The notes beneath the pieces are model-generated. The model saw only the letters and a program-made list of their open reading frames with translations, had not been told where the DNA came from and searched no databases. A stretch of DNA of 64,000 bases from Neoscytalidium dimidiatum (taxonomy: Eukaryota > Ascomycota > Dothideomycetes > Botryosphaeriales > Botryosphaeriaceae). Shown here one piece after another: positions 11,601 through 22,853 of this stretch. The position numbers and the translations under genes were made by a program. Where the stretch lies: NCBI GenBank assembly GCA_037367355.1, contig CM074699.1, positions 682,001-746,000 of the forward strand, in the 5' to 3' direction. Within the stretch, counting starts at the first letter, position 1; each line of letters opens with the position of its first letter.

Positions 11601-14015
11601 AGTATCTCCAAGAGGCGCTTCCTGTTCCGCGACGTTGCCATTGAAATTTTCTTCACGGACGGGCGAAGCTATCTCCTTACGGCAATCGCACCTAAGCTCC
11701 GGGATGAACTACACGCCAAACTATTGTCTAGAGCACCTCAAGTGACCAGCCCTTCTGCGCTACAATCAGAAGATGCATGGAGATTGGAGTCTCTACGTAC
11801 TCCGGAGGAAGCACCACCATCAATGGCCTCGAAGTGGGTCAATGCTTTCAATCCAATGGCCCAGAACCCTGCTACAAAGAAATGGCTAAAGGGCGAGATT
11901 TCAAACTTCCATTATCTCATGCTCGTCAACACCATGGCTGGCCGGACTTTCAATGACCTCACGCAATACCCAGTCTTTCCATGGGTTCTTGCTGATTATA
12001 CAAGTGAGGAACTGGATCTTAATGACCCTAAGACCTTCAGAGACCTGTCAAAACCAATGGGTGCTCAAACGCCTCAAAGGGAGGCCGAGTTCAAGGAACG
12101 CTACCAAACTTTTGCGGAGATGAGCGATGGGACTAATCCTGTGTTCCATTACGGCACCCATTACTCTTCCGCTATGATCGTCACTTCCTACCTCATCCGA
12201 TTGCAACCTTTTGTGCAGTCGTACCTTCTACTCCAGGGAGGTAGCTTCGACCATGCAGATCGCCTATTCGATTCCATCGAGAAGGCATGGAAGTCAGCCT
12301 CTCGGGACAACATGACAGATGTCCGTGAACTGATCCCAGAGTTTTTCTATCTTCCCGAATTCCTCAAGAACATGAACGGCTACAACTTCGGCACGAAACA
12401 AGTGACGGGTGAAAAAATCAACGACGTAGTCCTTCCACCTTGGGCGAAGGGAGATCCGGAAATCTTTGTTGCCAAGCATAGGGAAGCACTGGAGAGTCCC
12501 TATGTCACCAAGAACCTCCACAAGTGGATTGACTTGGTGTTCGGTTACAAGCAGCAAGGTGATGCTGCGGTGGAAGCTACTAATGTGTTCCACTACCTAT
12601 CCTATCACGGAGCCAAGGACCTGGACAACATTGACGATCCAGTTGAGCGCCTTGCAACCATAGGCATCATTCACAACTTCGGACAGACTCCTCACCAGGT
12701 GTTCCAGAAGCCCCATCCTCCGCGCAATGACCCGCAGAAACCGAAGCGACTTGATAGCGCAGCGGAGTCTCTTACTCGCCTTCCTTTCACTCTTCTTGAT
12801 GCACATGAGTCGGTGGCAAGCCTGACTTATCATCCGAAGCAGGAGCGTATCCTTTGCTCTGCTGCATTCAGGATCAACATCCCTCCCAGCTATGACCGTT
12901 ACATGGAGTGGGGCTTCACAGACGGTAGCGTGCGTTTTTATGCGACTGACAGCAAGAAGCTCATTGGTCTTTGGGAGCACTTGCACCAAGGCCAGATTTC
13001 CTGTGCGACTTTCGTTGATGGTAAGACGCTGATCACGGCGGGAACCGACTGTACCGTTGCAGTGTGGAACGTCGTCACCCACTCAAAGGCTGTAGACCTC
13101 GTGCCCAAGGTCTGCTTCTTCGGACATCGCAAGTCCGTAAACGTCCTCGCAACCTCTCGTGCTTTCAGCACATTCCTGTCCGCGGATTCCAGTGGAGAGG
13201 TCTTCCTGTGGGACCTCAACCGATCCGAGTTCGTCAGGAAGATCGGCAAGGCAGGCTCGCCAATTAGCTGCGCGAGAATCAACAACGTGAACGGACACAT
13301 CATGCTCTGCAGCGGCCCGCGCCTGATGCTGTACACGCTAAACGGCCGTCTGCTACTGGACCAGGACGTCTGCGACAGCATCGATCCGGACGACACCGTC
13401 TACTCGTGCGCCTTCTACGAAGGTGTCGGCAATGAGTGGCTGGAGAAGGAGCTCATCTTCACCGGCCACCGCAGAGGTGTCGTCAACGTGTGGCAGAAAA
13501 CCCTCGAGCCTGGCACTGGTGAGTGGATCCTAGAGCTCATCAAGCGCCTCAACCATGTCGACCCCGGCCGCGAGGACGGCGGTAATTACCCGGGCTCCAT
13601 CACGTGCATCCTGCCCATGGCGCAGACGGTGTACTCGGGTGATGATGACGGCAGAGTTGTAAGTTCCCCTGCTCTTTCATTCTAACATCGAAGGGCGCAA
13701 TGATTTTGTTAATAGTTCAAATACAGTTTGAGTGGGATTGCGTTCAGCGACATGGCGGAGCGTAAACGCGCACAGAGACTGTACAACGGCGATGTGGTGC
13801 AGGTGTTACGCAAGCGGGATGACGACTCGGATGTGAAAGCCAAGAAGAAGGGAGGAATCGCCAGTGGTTGGGCTTGGGACGTCCACCTGGGTGGTCTTGC
13901 AGACGAACCGAGCGTCCCTTCTGCTACTGCTCCTATGAGAAAGCAGAAAGTGAGGTCGGACAGTTGGATACATTTATGCGGAACTTGCTTCGATGACGGA
14001 ACGCGAAGCAAATGA
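5697..14015 (+). CDS. BPH1: BEACH domain protein with LamG-like, PH-BEACH and WD40 regions, 4 exons
   Basis: The exons are 5697-8334, 8384-9337, 9388-13658 and 13716-14015, giving 2,720 residues. Introns of 49, 50 and 57 nt have GTAAGT or GTATGA donors. A concanavalin/LamG-like region lies near residues 375-580. A PH-BEACH domain is near 1836-1976. The BEACH domain is near 2012-2286 (WLKGEISNFHYLMLVNTMAG; FPWVLADYTSEELDLNDP; FFYLPEFLKNMNGYNFG). WD40 repeats fill about 2336-2700 (TFVDGKTLITAGTDCTVAVW). This is the neurobeachin/LYST/yeast Bph1 architecture. Such proteins are membrane-associated scaffolds in vesicle and endolysosomal traffic. The symbol rests on Bph1 being yeast's only BEACH protein. 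The third exon could start at 9385 or 9388 (tandem acceptor). The start is the first ATG of the frame, preceded by in-frame stops nearby. The gene converges on the MFS gene. Confidence 0.95.
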
Positions 14016-14782
14016 ATAACGAATGGATGGGTTTTCTGGTTTGGTTGAGGAGGATGTAGGGGGTTGCGATGGGTTGGCAGCAGTTGAAGAAGACGTTGGA
14101 GTATGAGAAACGGAAACGGAGGAACTTTCTGGAGGGACAGTAAGTGGTTGTTGATAGTGGATTGGTCTCGTAGGGCATGTGCATTCACTTTCTTTTCTAG
14201 GCATGGCGTGCGGGTTCGGCAGTACAGATGAAAACAAAAGTTCACATCCTTGTTCGGGGTAGGTACATGTGTAAAGTTTGCTGTGTGTCTGTGGTTCTAT
14301 CTCCCTATCTGCTGGGTGAGCTCAATTCGCTGTGAAAGAGCACTGTACTTCATCGGACGGTGGTTGACGTGGGTGATGGGGAGGCGAGAGGTTCCTCGGG
14401 ATGGTCTCCCGCATTCCCCCAACGTGATGCGTCTCAGTGTCATTGCCATCAATATCTGCTAGAGCGTTCCCAGGAGGAGATTTGATTGAGGTGAGTAGCT
14501 TTATGTGTGGTGGGAACAGAACCGGCTGGACAGAGTTGCAGAGGTAGAATCTGGAGCTTTACATATCGGATCCTAGAAACCTTCCTTAGTGGGTGCTGGA
14601 TTCTACGGCTTTCTATAACTGTACCCTCTTCGAAGCAGTCCATTTCACCCAGGCATGGACAGATACTTGGAATACTCATTTGCCAACTATCTGGACTCAT
14701 TCACAGTGCCAGAAAGTCTTATCCTGTTATCCATACATGTCTACCATCCCGTTAACTAAGCTTACATCGTCATCCGCCTTGT
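14016..14782. other. Intergenic region between convergent genes
   Basis: It holds the 3' flanks of the BEACH gene (+) and the MFS gene (-). The minus-strand frame 13709-14245 overlaps the last BEACH exon antisense, is Ser/Pro/Thr-rich and is not supported. I see no repeat or RNA gene. Confidence 0.4.
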
Positions 14783-16515
14783 CTACAGACAGTAACGGAA
14801 ATGCTTATTCTGCAAATCCGTCATGTCCTTGAACCCCTCCGCCATCGCCTGCTCATCCGCACCGTTGACCGTCCTCTCGCCCACACCCATCGCCCTGTCC
14901 CTCCTCGTATTCTCCCACCACATGTACTGGCGCATGACGAACGCGCACACGAATATCGCCGCGTAGCAGATACACAGGGCAACGATCGCGGACTGATAGC
15001 GGGGGGCCTCGCGGGCGAAGAAGATCTGGGCGCCGATGATGTTGCCGGCGGCGTACCAGACGAACCAGAGGCCGTTGGCGAGGGTGCGCTTGCTGTGGCC
15101 GGCGACGTTGGAGGTCATGAGGTTCCAGGCGAGGATGACGGGGGCGCCGACGATGTACTGCAGCCAGGTGCAGCCGACGAGCGACCAGCGGCGGTCGAGG
15201 CCGGTCAGGCGGATGCCGACGAGGCCGCCCAGCGGCGGCAGGCAGATCAGCATCAGCAGCCAGCAGCGGACGTCGCGCCAGCGGCCCGCCGCGAGGCCGC
15301 ACAGCGGCACCACGACGAACTCGATCGCGCCCGTCGGCAGCTGCAGCAGCGTCGCGTAGATGCCCGAGAAGCCGAAGCCCTTGATCAGCGAGGACGCGAA
15401 GTTGGAGACCCCGCCGTTGATGATGCCGCAGCCCATGCCGATCAGCACGAGGCACCACACTTTGACGTCGCGGGTGGCCTCGAGCGCCTGCCGCAGGTTG
15501 AAGTGCTTGTTCTTGACGCCGATCATGTTCTCGGCGATGCGGTGGATGGCGACGACTTTTTCCTTGTGGGTCAGGAATTTGGCCTGGCTGGGGGAGTCGG
15601 GCATGAGCCAGAGCTGTGGAGCACGTGTCAGTTGCTACCCCAGCAGTAGAGGGTGAAAGGCTTACGAATATGATCCCCCAAGCGAAGTTCATGACGCCGA
15701 TTACCAGAAAAATGAGCTGCCATGCCTTGAGGGAGTGGTTTTTGGCGTGGCCCAGTCCGTAGCCAAGCAGAGCACCGACCATGGTGGCCATGCCGTTGAA
15801 AGCCAGGAACAAACACATGCGGAATGGCTGCTCGCTACGCGTGTAGAACATGGATGTGATGTTCATGATAGCTGGTGAGATTCCTGCCTCGAACATACCC
15901 AGGACGAAGCGGAGGATCATCATGCCTGCGTAGTTCTTCGCTGCAACGTGGCATACCAGGATCACTGCCCAAACAAGGAGCATGACGCCAGTGTATTTGG
16001 CGACAGGAAGTTTCTGGATGAGGAGGTTGGAGGGAATCGCCCAGAAAAGATAACCGAAGTTGAAGATTGCTGCAGTCCAGGAGTAGCGTTGGCTGTGAAA
16101 GCGTTAGATGACGATACTCTGTACTTCCAAACGGTAAAAATATGTCGGAGAACTCACCCTCCCAGACCGAGGTCCTCTTTCAGGGAATAGGCAGAGGCAT
16201 AGTTGAGGGAGAGCTTGTCTAGGAACTGAAGTGTGTATGTTATACAGATCTGGCCGTTTCATTAGCTTCGTCGAATACGAGAGTGACCATTCGAGGAGAA
16301 CTCACAATTGGCAAGATGACTCTGTCGATCTTCCTAAGCACTTTCTTCCTCTCTGCCTCGAGCTCCTCCTTGGAGTATTGCTGGACCTCAAGATACAGCT
16401 CGGCTCCGATATCTTGCATGTGCTGGTCCGCAACTGCAGCCTCCAATGTTCCCTCGGCCACGTCAGACTCCGGGGCGGACACAGGATCCAGCGTCTTCTT
16501 CTCGATATCCGCCAT
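14783..16515 (-). CDS. MFS permease of the Dal5/allantoate (anion:cation symporter) family, 4 exons
   Basis: The exons are 16515-16306, 16249-16158, 16092-15666 and 15613-14783, giving 519 residues. The introns are 56, 65 and 52 nt with GTGAGT or GTAAGC donors. The N-terminus is cytosolic and acidic, and about 12 hydrophobic segments follow. Family hallmarks include TYTLQFLDKLSLNYASAYSL at the end of TM1, then the loop ending LGLGGQRYSW, and NFGYLFWAIPSNLLIQKLP in TM2. Later ones are the EAGISPAIMNITSMFYTRSEQ loop and TSNVAGHSKRTLANG between TM10 and TM11. Every junction restores this conserved sequence. In yeast, Dal5 imports allantoate and ureidosuccinate; filamentous fungi have many paralogues with various carboxylate, vitamin or peptide substrates. 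The substrate here cannot be read from sequence. No pathway genes flank it. Confidence 0.92.
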
Positions 16516-17123
16516 GATGCTGCTCGTTCAATACAATTTCTGCACCAACAAAGCTGGAAAGTATATGACGGAAGAAGAAACCCAGATGACGAGCTGAGGA
16601 AGAGTGAAGCGTGAAGTGATGAATATATCACCGGAATAATATACGCGACGGACACTAACGCGGGGGCCGTTCTTCCAGGTACCCTATCAACTGGGCGTTG
16701 CGCGTTGATAGGCAGCGGATGGCTCTGAAAAGTAGGGATCGGCTCATGGTGGAACTGCAACCCCAACTGCCAAACCCAAGCGGTACGCGTATTGCTCCAA
16801 CGGGAAGGGCGAGGCGGCGTAGATGGGGTGTCGGCTTATCGCCGGCGGGGGCTGATCATGCCGATGCGTGCATTTGCCGCTTCATCTGGTGCTACCCCGC
16901 CAACGAGAGCAAGGGATGGTTGAGATAAGCGTAGATAAAGCCTGGAAAGCTTTATCAAAGAGCCTCTTGGATCGTGCGCGGATGACGCTGGCAATGCCTT
17001 TCGGATGCGGGCCGACGGGTGGCGCTGCTTGTCAGCTCTCAACGGCAAGCTTACTCTTAAAGATACGTGAGCGCTGTTAGTTGTCTAGGCAGCTTGAGAC
17101 TCTCTATTACCCTCTAAGAACAG
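16516..17123. promoter_or_regulatory. Upstream region of the MFS permease and 3' flank of the cyclase gene
   Basis: About 600 bp lies between the MFS start and the cyclase stop, both on the minus strand. It must contain the MFS promoter. The minus-strand text contains GATAA, a possible GATA-factor site, near 16,690-16,710, but a single short match is weak evidence. Nothing else is seen. Confidence 0.3.
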
Positions 17124-18452
17124 TTATCTAGACTCATTGCTCCTCAGTGGCAGATCAAAGGAGTCCCGGACCATCTCGTCTGGCTGACCGAAACTCTGCC
17201 GATCAATGTCGCTGTCCACTACTGACAACCTTCGCGTAGTAGGACGTGGTGCTTTTGGAGGAGTTTGGCTTCTCAAGGACCCCATGCTCGCGCTCTTGCG
17301 GAGCGATTTCCCCGCAAACGCACGTTCTCTCTCCGCATGCCGTTCGCCAGCCGCAAAGCCGACTCCTCGGCATCCACCTTTCCCATCGAACCGCGCCCCC
17401 AGAATTCTCTCCACTACCCACTCCGCAGTTCGAGCATGCAAGCTTGGCTTAATCATATTCTTCTTCTCGTCCCGACCACCGTCGACAAAACTATCACCAT
17501 CAGCGAGTCCTTGGAAAACGACTAGCTGATCGCGCATATGCTGGTCCACGCAACCGCCATGTCGGACTTCGGAGACGAATTCTGAGGTGACCCTTTTGAT
17601 GAGTCGGTCCAAAGCCGCTGGAACAGCTTTGATCTTCTCGTCGTAAAGCCAGTCGCGACCAACTTTATGGCCGTTGCTTGATGTGGCAACGAGTAAGAGG
17701 TACAGGGACTTCTCTGGGCTCTTCTCGAATGCGATACTCAAAGCGGACTCTTCCAAATCTGGGAATCTGGCTCTAAGGGCTTTGGAGAGGTCGCTTTCAG
17801 CCTGGCCTTGGCAGTAAGAAGGGGCGAGTATTGTCGCCTGAATGCTCTCGATCGTTCCTCGGCCCTCCAGACGGAATTGCTGCAGTCTCTCATCGCGTGG
17901 GAGAGAAGTAATTTTGAAGGTGACCGAGCCTTTGTTGCCCCGCATCCAGCCTCTTTGGTGTAATGTTGCTGTGATGGGAGGCACACCGATGAGTGCCAGA
18001 GTAGGCAAAAGGACTTGTTGGATGTAATCGTAAGATGGTGACAAAGATACATTCGTACCTCCATGGATCGTGATTGAGAATGGTGTGTTGGCAGAGCGAC
18101 CAGAGAACAAGATGAACGGAAGGATCGCCTGGAAAACAAGGCCGATGCTGCCAGCGCTTCCGATGTCAATAACGTCGACCTTTTGAGAAGACTTGATACT
18201 GCCGGATATGTCGGCTCGCGGGAAGAAATCAAGTGTTTGGCTCTGTTGCTCGGCTCCGATGGTGATAGCTTTGCTTGCCAGGGAAAGCCATTGGACCGCG
18301 GAGAGATGTTGCGCCTTTAGCCCTCTTTTGCCTCTACGGTTGGCTCGAATGCGCGTGATACGAATAGGTTGCGCAGTAAGGGCAGAAATACCGACGGAAA
18401 TTCGGAGGAGCTGGCCGCCCCCTTCTAGCGTGGTTCCATTGATACAAGCCAT
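17124..18452 (-). CDS. RNA 3'-terminal phosphate cyclase (RtcA type) with extra C-terminal tail
   Basis: This intronless frame encodes 442 residues. The start is the ATG at 18452, because the RTC fold begins there with the signature GGGQLLRISVGISALT and the basic IRANRRGKRGL. The ATG upstream at 18575 would add an unconserved leader. Further hallmarks are QHLSAVQ, GGTNVSLSPSYDY and, near residue 305, the DQHMRDQL motif whose His matches the AMP-accepting His309 of E. coli RtcA. That His supports a true cyclase rather than the catalytically inactive ribosome-biogenesis paralogue Rcl1. Cyclases convert RNA 3'-phosphate ends to 2',3'-cyclic phosphates using ATP. The last 70 or so residues are a Ser/Arg/Pro-rich tail beyond the usual family length. 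The gene is divergent from the small gene at 19125. Confidence 0.9.
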   Translation of the reverse strand: MACINGTTLEGGGQLLRISVGISALTAQPIRITRIRANRRGKRGLKAQHLSAVQWLSLASKAITIGAEQQSQTLDFFPRADISGSIKSSQKVDVIDIGSAGSIGLVFQAILPFILFSGRSANTPFSITIHGGTNVSLSPSYDYIQQVLLPTLALIGVPPITATLHQRGWMRGNKGSVTFKITSLPRDERLQQFRLEGRGTIESIQATILAPSYCQGQAESDLSKALRARFPDLEESALSIAFEKSPEKSLYLLLVATSSNGHKVGRDWLYDEKIKAVPAALDRLIKRVTSEFVSEVRHGGCVDQHMRDQLVVFQGLADGDSFVDGGRDEKKNMIKPSLHARTAEWVVERILGARFDGKGGCRGVGFAAGERHAERERAFAGKSLRKSASMGSLRSQTPPKAPRPTTRRLSVVDSDIDRQSFGQPDEMVRDSFDLPLRSNESR

Positions 18453-19124
18453 GGTGGTTGAAAATGCCGAGGGGCAAGATAGTACCCGTGGGCGTGGAAG
18501 GAGCTTCAAAGACAAAGGAAAGCACTTGATGGAAAATAAGCTGGAATGGATTGAGTACCGTCCGATGGTATACATGTGTTCGATATACTAGGGCACAGTG
18601 AGTCAATAAGAAGCGGGGGGAGTCATGTAGCTCAGCCACAACGCTGCCTGAGTCTGGTGGGGGCGGCATCCATCACTGCGCTGCCACAAAGTCAGCCTGA
18701 GGCTCCGGCCTCGTCAATGTCTCTCTCTGATCTTCAAGACCCAGCCTGATGATACGCGCGACATGTGCAACCGAATAGTACTGAAGGAAAAATAACAGTG
18801 TTGGAAGAACAACCGAGAGGGCAAGGTGACGCGCGGAGGCGGCAGGGATCGCTAGACAAGCCTCTCGCGTCAACCCTGTTGGACCCTGGCCGTTGATCCG
18901 CTCCCCACTGCGCAGTGACGTCGACGGCCATCTGCCCCATCTCAGTCGTCCTACGGTCCCAAAAACTTGCTAACGCACCATTATTTTAAAAATTCGTTCT
19001 TGGACGACGCAAAACTTCCTTTGACTTTCCACACTAACCACATCCTTCATCCCTTCCATATTACCCGAAACGCCTCTTTCCACCATCACCAAGACCAAGC
19101 AGTCGAACACAGAGTATAGCAACC
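18453..19124. promoter_or_regulatory. Divergent promoter region between the cyclase and small unknown gene
   Basis: A 670 bp region contains both start sites' upstream sequence. An A/T-rich TATTTTAAAAA element at about 18,981-18,991 lies some 140 bp before the ATG at 19125 and is followed by a C/T-rich leader, a common fungal promoter layout. No other feature is seen. Confidence 0.4.
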
Positions 19125-19574
19125 ATGTCCAACTTCCCCATCGTCTTCAACCTCGACGGCTCGCCTCGCCACGAGCTCCTCCTCGTCTCCACAACTACCT
19201 CCCTCGCGGACCTGTCCTCTCTGATTGAGGCTACGGCATCCGCCTCGCCCAACTGCCAGGAGTTCATGGCCAAGTACGCGAAGAAGAAGGGCCCGCAGAA
19301 GGTCGAGAGCATCAAGGTGCGCTGGGCCATGGCCGGGCGCGACCACAAGACCTTCCCAGGGACCACCCTCCTCACGGACGATAACGTCGAGGCCGCGCTC
19401 AGCTTGATCGAGCGCAGTGGCGTCGGCAAGGACGTGCTGGAGGTGAAGCTGTCGCAGGCGGAGGAAGAGGAGAAAGCGTAGGTAGGCGCCGTTTATTTTC
19501 CTCTCGTTTCAATGTTGGACATCTGGTTGGGTGCTGACGGTGTGCTCTACAGGCTACCCGATCGGACGAAGTAG
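19125..19574 (+). CDS. Small conserved-looking protein of unknown function, possibly 2 exons
   Basis: Read without splicing, the frame ends at 19481 and gives 118 residues. A credible intron at 19478-19552 (donor GTAGGT overlapping that stop, branch CTGAC, acceptor CTACAG) would replace the stop and add LPDRTK, ending at 19574 with 124 residues. The pattern of two strands, a helix and further strands, with KVRWAMAGRDHKTFPGTTLL followed by a helix and a final strand, suggests a ubiquitin- or PB1-like beta-grasp fold. That is inference from hydrophobic spacing only. The protein has no signal peptide or membrane segment. Its leader is C/T-rich, and codon use is strongly GC-biased as in well-expressed neighbours. 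I do not recognise it. Confidence 0.7.
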
Positions 19575-20656
19575 TTCTACGTTTCTGAAAATTTGAATGA
19601 AAGGCGCGGCCGTCGTCACGTGAACGAGGATATGTCATTAATGAGCGATTCTTTCATGGTTTCATGTATCTTATCTGCAAGTATCTATTACAGCTTTGTT
19701 GGTCGCACAGCGCTTCAATTCTTCTGTCAAGGATCTTTCTGCGGTGCGCTCTTTCTTACTCTTTCGAATCGAGTCTCGCCTGTTGGAATGTCCAAAGGCA
19801 TACGATTAAAAACAGATGCAAAAGCAGTCAGTGAAGAAGCCGTATCAATTACTAGTCTGCCTTGCAGCCTTCGTCATATAACGTCACAGCTTATAATTGT
19901 CAGATAGCAGTTCCTCTTAGCAAACGTGCGTAGAAAGATCTTATTATTACAGCTTTGTCATCGTGAGGCTGAAAATGATGAGAAACGACGATCCGTAGGA
20001 TCGTGGCCTCCAATGCGGCAGTTGGGGCCTAAGCGGTGGTGGCTGAGCGGAACCCACGCCTCCACCAGAACGTCCGCCTTACTCGCGTACTCCACGTTGT
20101 GCGGTGAAGATCATACAAGTGGATTGATGAACTTAGCATCCGTGCCTAAGATGATCGTGTGTCTCGTGTCCGTATTTGTATGGCCACGGCCAGACTCTGC
20201 TGACTGTTCCTTTCTAGGCGGCTGTGCAAGGTCAATGTCCCCGGATGCTGATCCTGATCCTGCCATTGTGAGCTCTGCCGATTGTCTCTGTATCTGACCA
20301 TAGGCAACCAAGGGCTGCACTGTGTAGACTCCGCACGAAGAAAGGAGTAAAAGCAAATAAATGCTTCATCATGTTTCAAATGTTTTCATTTCATACCACC
20401 AGTGTCTACCTTGCCATGGCGGAAAATTTTTTTTTGGTCATGACTTCAAATCATTCAATGGATAATCCCATCTTGTCCCAGTCCACATCCTTTTCGAATC
20501 TTTTCTTGAGTCATGGAAGTGGTCCCTCTCATTCTCCCAAAGTCACATTCCAGTCACGACTCTCCCATACCTGGGATGCTTTCACTTCGTTCGCCAGAAA
20601 CTGCACTGCCTCATCTGAGGCATAGCTGTGGCATAAGATCGCACATAGCACACCGC
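19575..20656. other. Intergenic region between convergent genes
   Basis: This 1.08 kb region holds the 3' flanks of the small gene (+) and ArgRS (-). Open frames are short and unrecognised. No RNA gene or repeat is visible apart from a T-run near 20,429. Confidence 0.4.
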
Positions 20657-22673
20657 TCACATACGGTCAACAGGGGTGATACCCAGCAGAGTAAGACCGT
20701 TCCTCAGGACCTGCCTGGCGGAGACGTACAAAGCCAAACGAGCCTTCTGGACCGACGCCTCAGAGCCTACGACCTGCAGGTGATCATACGAGGAGCTGAC
20801 GGCGTGAGTCATCTTGAAGAGGTAGGTCAAGACGGTAGCAGGCTCCTGCTTTTTCAAGGTGTCGTTGAAGACGTCAGGCCACTGCGCGATCAGCCTAACG
20901 ACGTCGATGGCGTGCTTCTCCTTGAGCAGCGACAAATCCGCGGAAACGAGGTCCTCCTCCTTGATGCCAGCCTTGCGGACAATGCTGCACAGACGGGCGT
21001 GGGCGTACTCGAGGTAAGGGCCAGTGTCGCCTTCGAAGGAGGTCATGCGGTTTAGGTCGAAGTCGTAGTTGTTAATACGCTTGCCCTTCATGTCCTGGAC
21101 CATGACGGCCGAAATGCCGAGGACGTCCGCAGTCTTCTCTGGGTCCTCGACTTGCTCGTACTTAGCCTGATTGCTCTTCATGACCTCGTGCATCTTCTCG
21201 CCGACAATGTTCAGCACCTCGTCGAGCGCCTTGGCGGTACCCAGACGGGTCGACATCTTGTTGACCATACCGAAGTTGACATGCTCGCACTTCTGAGCGA
21301 TATCCTTGCGGCCCATCAACTCGAGGATCTTGAAGAGCTGGGCCAGATGCAGGTCCTGCTGAACCGCGACGACGTAGATCATCTTGTCGAACTTGTAGGT
21401 ATCGTAACGCTCAAAAGCAGCGCCAATATCACGGGTCAAGTAAAGGGAGGTACCGTCCTTCTTCTGCACCAGAGCCTTGCCCAGCTTCTTGTTGTGCTTG
21501 GTCAGGTCAACGATGACGGCGCCCTCAGAGTCCTCAGATGTCCCTGACTCCTTCAGTTGCTTAACCGCAGCTTCCATGCTCTCGTTTTTGACCGAAGACT
21601 CGCCCGAGTAGACATCGAAGTGCACGTTCAAGCGGGCATACGACTTTTCCAAGGCCTCAATTGAGACGTCACGACACCACTTCCAAAAGTCCATGGCCTC
21701 CTTGTCGCCGGCTTCCATGCGCTTGAAGTAGTCACGAGCCTGCTGACTGACGCTCTTCTCGACCAGCTCATCCAGCTCAGCCTGAGCCGTAGCAGCCTCG
21801 TCGTCCTTAGCCTGCTTCTTCAGCTCCGCGAGGGCATCCTGTTTCTGCTTGATCACCTCATCTTCCTCCTTCTGAACCTTCGTCATCTGCTGGTACACCT
21901 CGACCAGATGCTTGATAGGGTCCGCCTTGAGCTTGGCTTCGTCGCCGTACTTGCCGTAACCGACAGCCAGAACACCGTATTGCCTGCCCCAATCACCCAG
22001 GTAGTTCAAGCGGACGACCTCCCATCCTGCACCCTCGTACAACTTTGCCAGGAAACCACCGATGATTGTGCTGCGGAGATGGGCGTAGCCGAAAGGTTTC
22101 GCGATGTTGGGGGAGGAGAAATCGATAACGAGCTTCTTGCGGCCTTTGGAGGGGTCGGACGGGTCCTTCAGGCCCAGGGTCGGGTTGAGGCCGTAGGCGC
22201 TGCCGCTCTTGAGAATGGCGGGAATGACGAGACTGCTCAGAGGAGCGGGCTTGAAGAAAAACTGGAGAAAGGTGCCGAAGGCGGTGGGCTTCTCGACGAG
22301 GGGAGACTCGGGGAACTGCAGGGTGACGTGAGCTCCACGGCGCTTGACAAGTGGTGGGGCGGTGGGTGTGTACCTTCTCAGCGATCTCCTTGGCAAGCTC
22401 ATCAGGCTTCTTGCCCTTGAGCCTAAGCGCCGGAATAGCCAGAGTCAAGTCACCCTTGTCCAGTGATTGAGTCCATTGGAGCGTAGGGTATATGATCTTG
22501 GGGTCGACGCCGCTGGCTTGGGCAAGCAGGTCGGTGATGTGAGAGCGGTAGATGTCGAAGGGATTCAGCTCCGGGTGCGTGTTGGGGGCCCTGGGGACCT
22601 CGGAAAGACCAAAGTTCTTCAGCGTCGCAGCCAGTTCGTCAACGGACGGAGCATGGGAGAGAGCCTGCGCCAT
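20657..22673 (-). CDS. Arginyl-tRNA synthetase, 2 exons
   Basis: The exons are 22673-22374 and 22315-20657 with a 58-nt intron (GTACAC...CTGCAG), giving 652 residues. The junction restores the family sequence AEKFPESPLVEK. Naive reading through the intron instead gives false N-termini in two frames. The class I ArgRS features are an N-terminal domain, the catalytic core (SSPNIAKPF; HLRSTIIGGF; NYLGDWGRQYG) and the anticodon-binding domain with EYAHARLCSIVRKAG. The HIGH-equivalent reads G176-Y-A-H179 instead of H-x-G-H, and the KMSKS-equivalent reads K453-M-S-T-R-L-G. Both are unusual. The enzyme charges tRNA-Arg with arginine using ATP. The cytosolic start is the ATG at 22673. An in-frame basic extension up to 22853 may give a mitochondrial form. 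The gene is divergent from the NDT-like gene. Confidence 0.93.
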
Positions 22674-22853
22674 GGTGATTGTGCGGCGTGCGGGCAGCAA
22701 GCTGCGACTCAGCTGCTGCGGCGAGAGAGGGCGAAGTCGGAGCTGAGGAGCAAACAGAACAATGGCTCGGCGCGGAGGTCGAGCAGGCTGGCGGAGTAGG
22801 GCGTAGAGGCTTGAGTCCAAGGGCCTGCACAAAAGATGGCGTTGGGTTTGCAT
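22674..22853 (-). other. Possible alternative N-terminal mitochondrial presequence of ArgRS
   Basis: In frame with the ArgRS start, 60 codons run upstream to an ATG at 22853. The segment is rich in Arg, Leu, Ser and Ala, has a single acidic residue, and ends LPARRTIT just before the cytosolic start Met. This fits an amphipathic mitochondrial targeting sequence. Alternative starts giving two forms are well known for single-gene fungal tRNA synthetases. Whether transcripts reach this ATG is not known. Confidence 0.5.

Noticed and set aside
14801..15649. Plus-strand open frame of 282 codons
   Set aside because: It is antisense to the MFS exon and rich in Asp/Glu/Ala/Arg with no domain, as expected for a mirror frame.
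14853..15983. Minus-strand open frame of 376 codons rich in Arg/His/Pro
   Set aside because: It begins in the real MFS frame and then reads through an intron into the wrong frame. The spliced MFS model explains the region.
22343..22373. 31-nt intron in ArgRS
   Set aside because: It keeps the frame, but it is shorter than known fungal introns. The CTGCAG acceptor at 22316 gives a 58-nt intron and restores the conserved EKFPESPLVEK.
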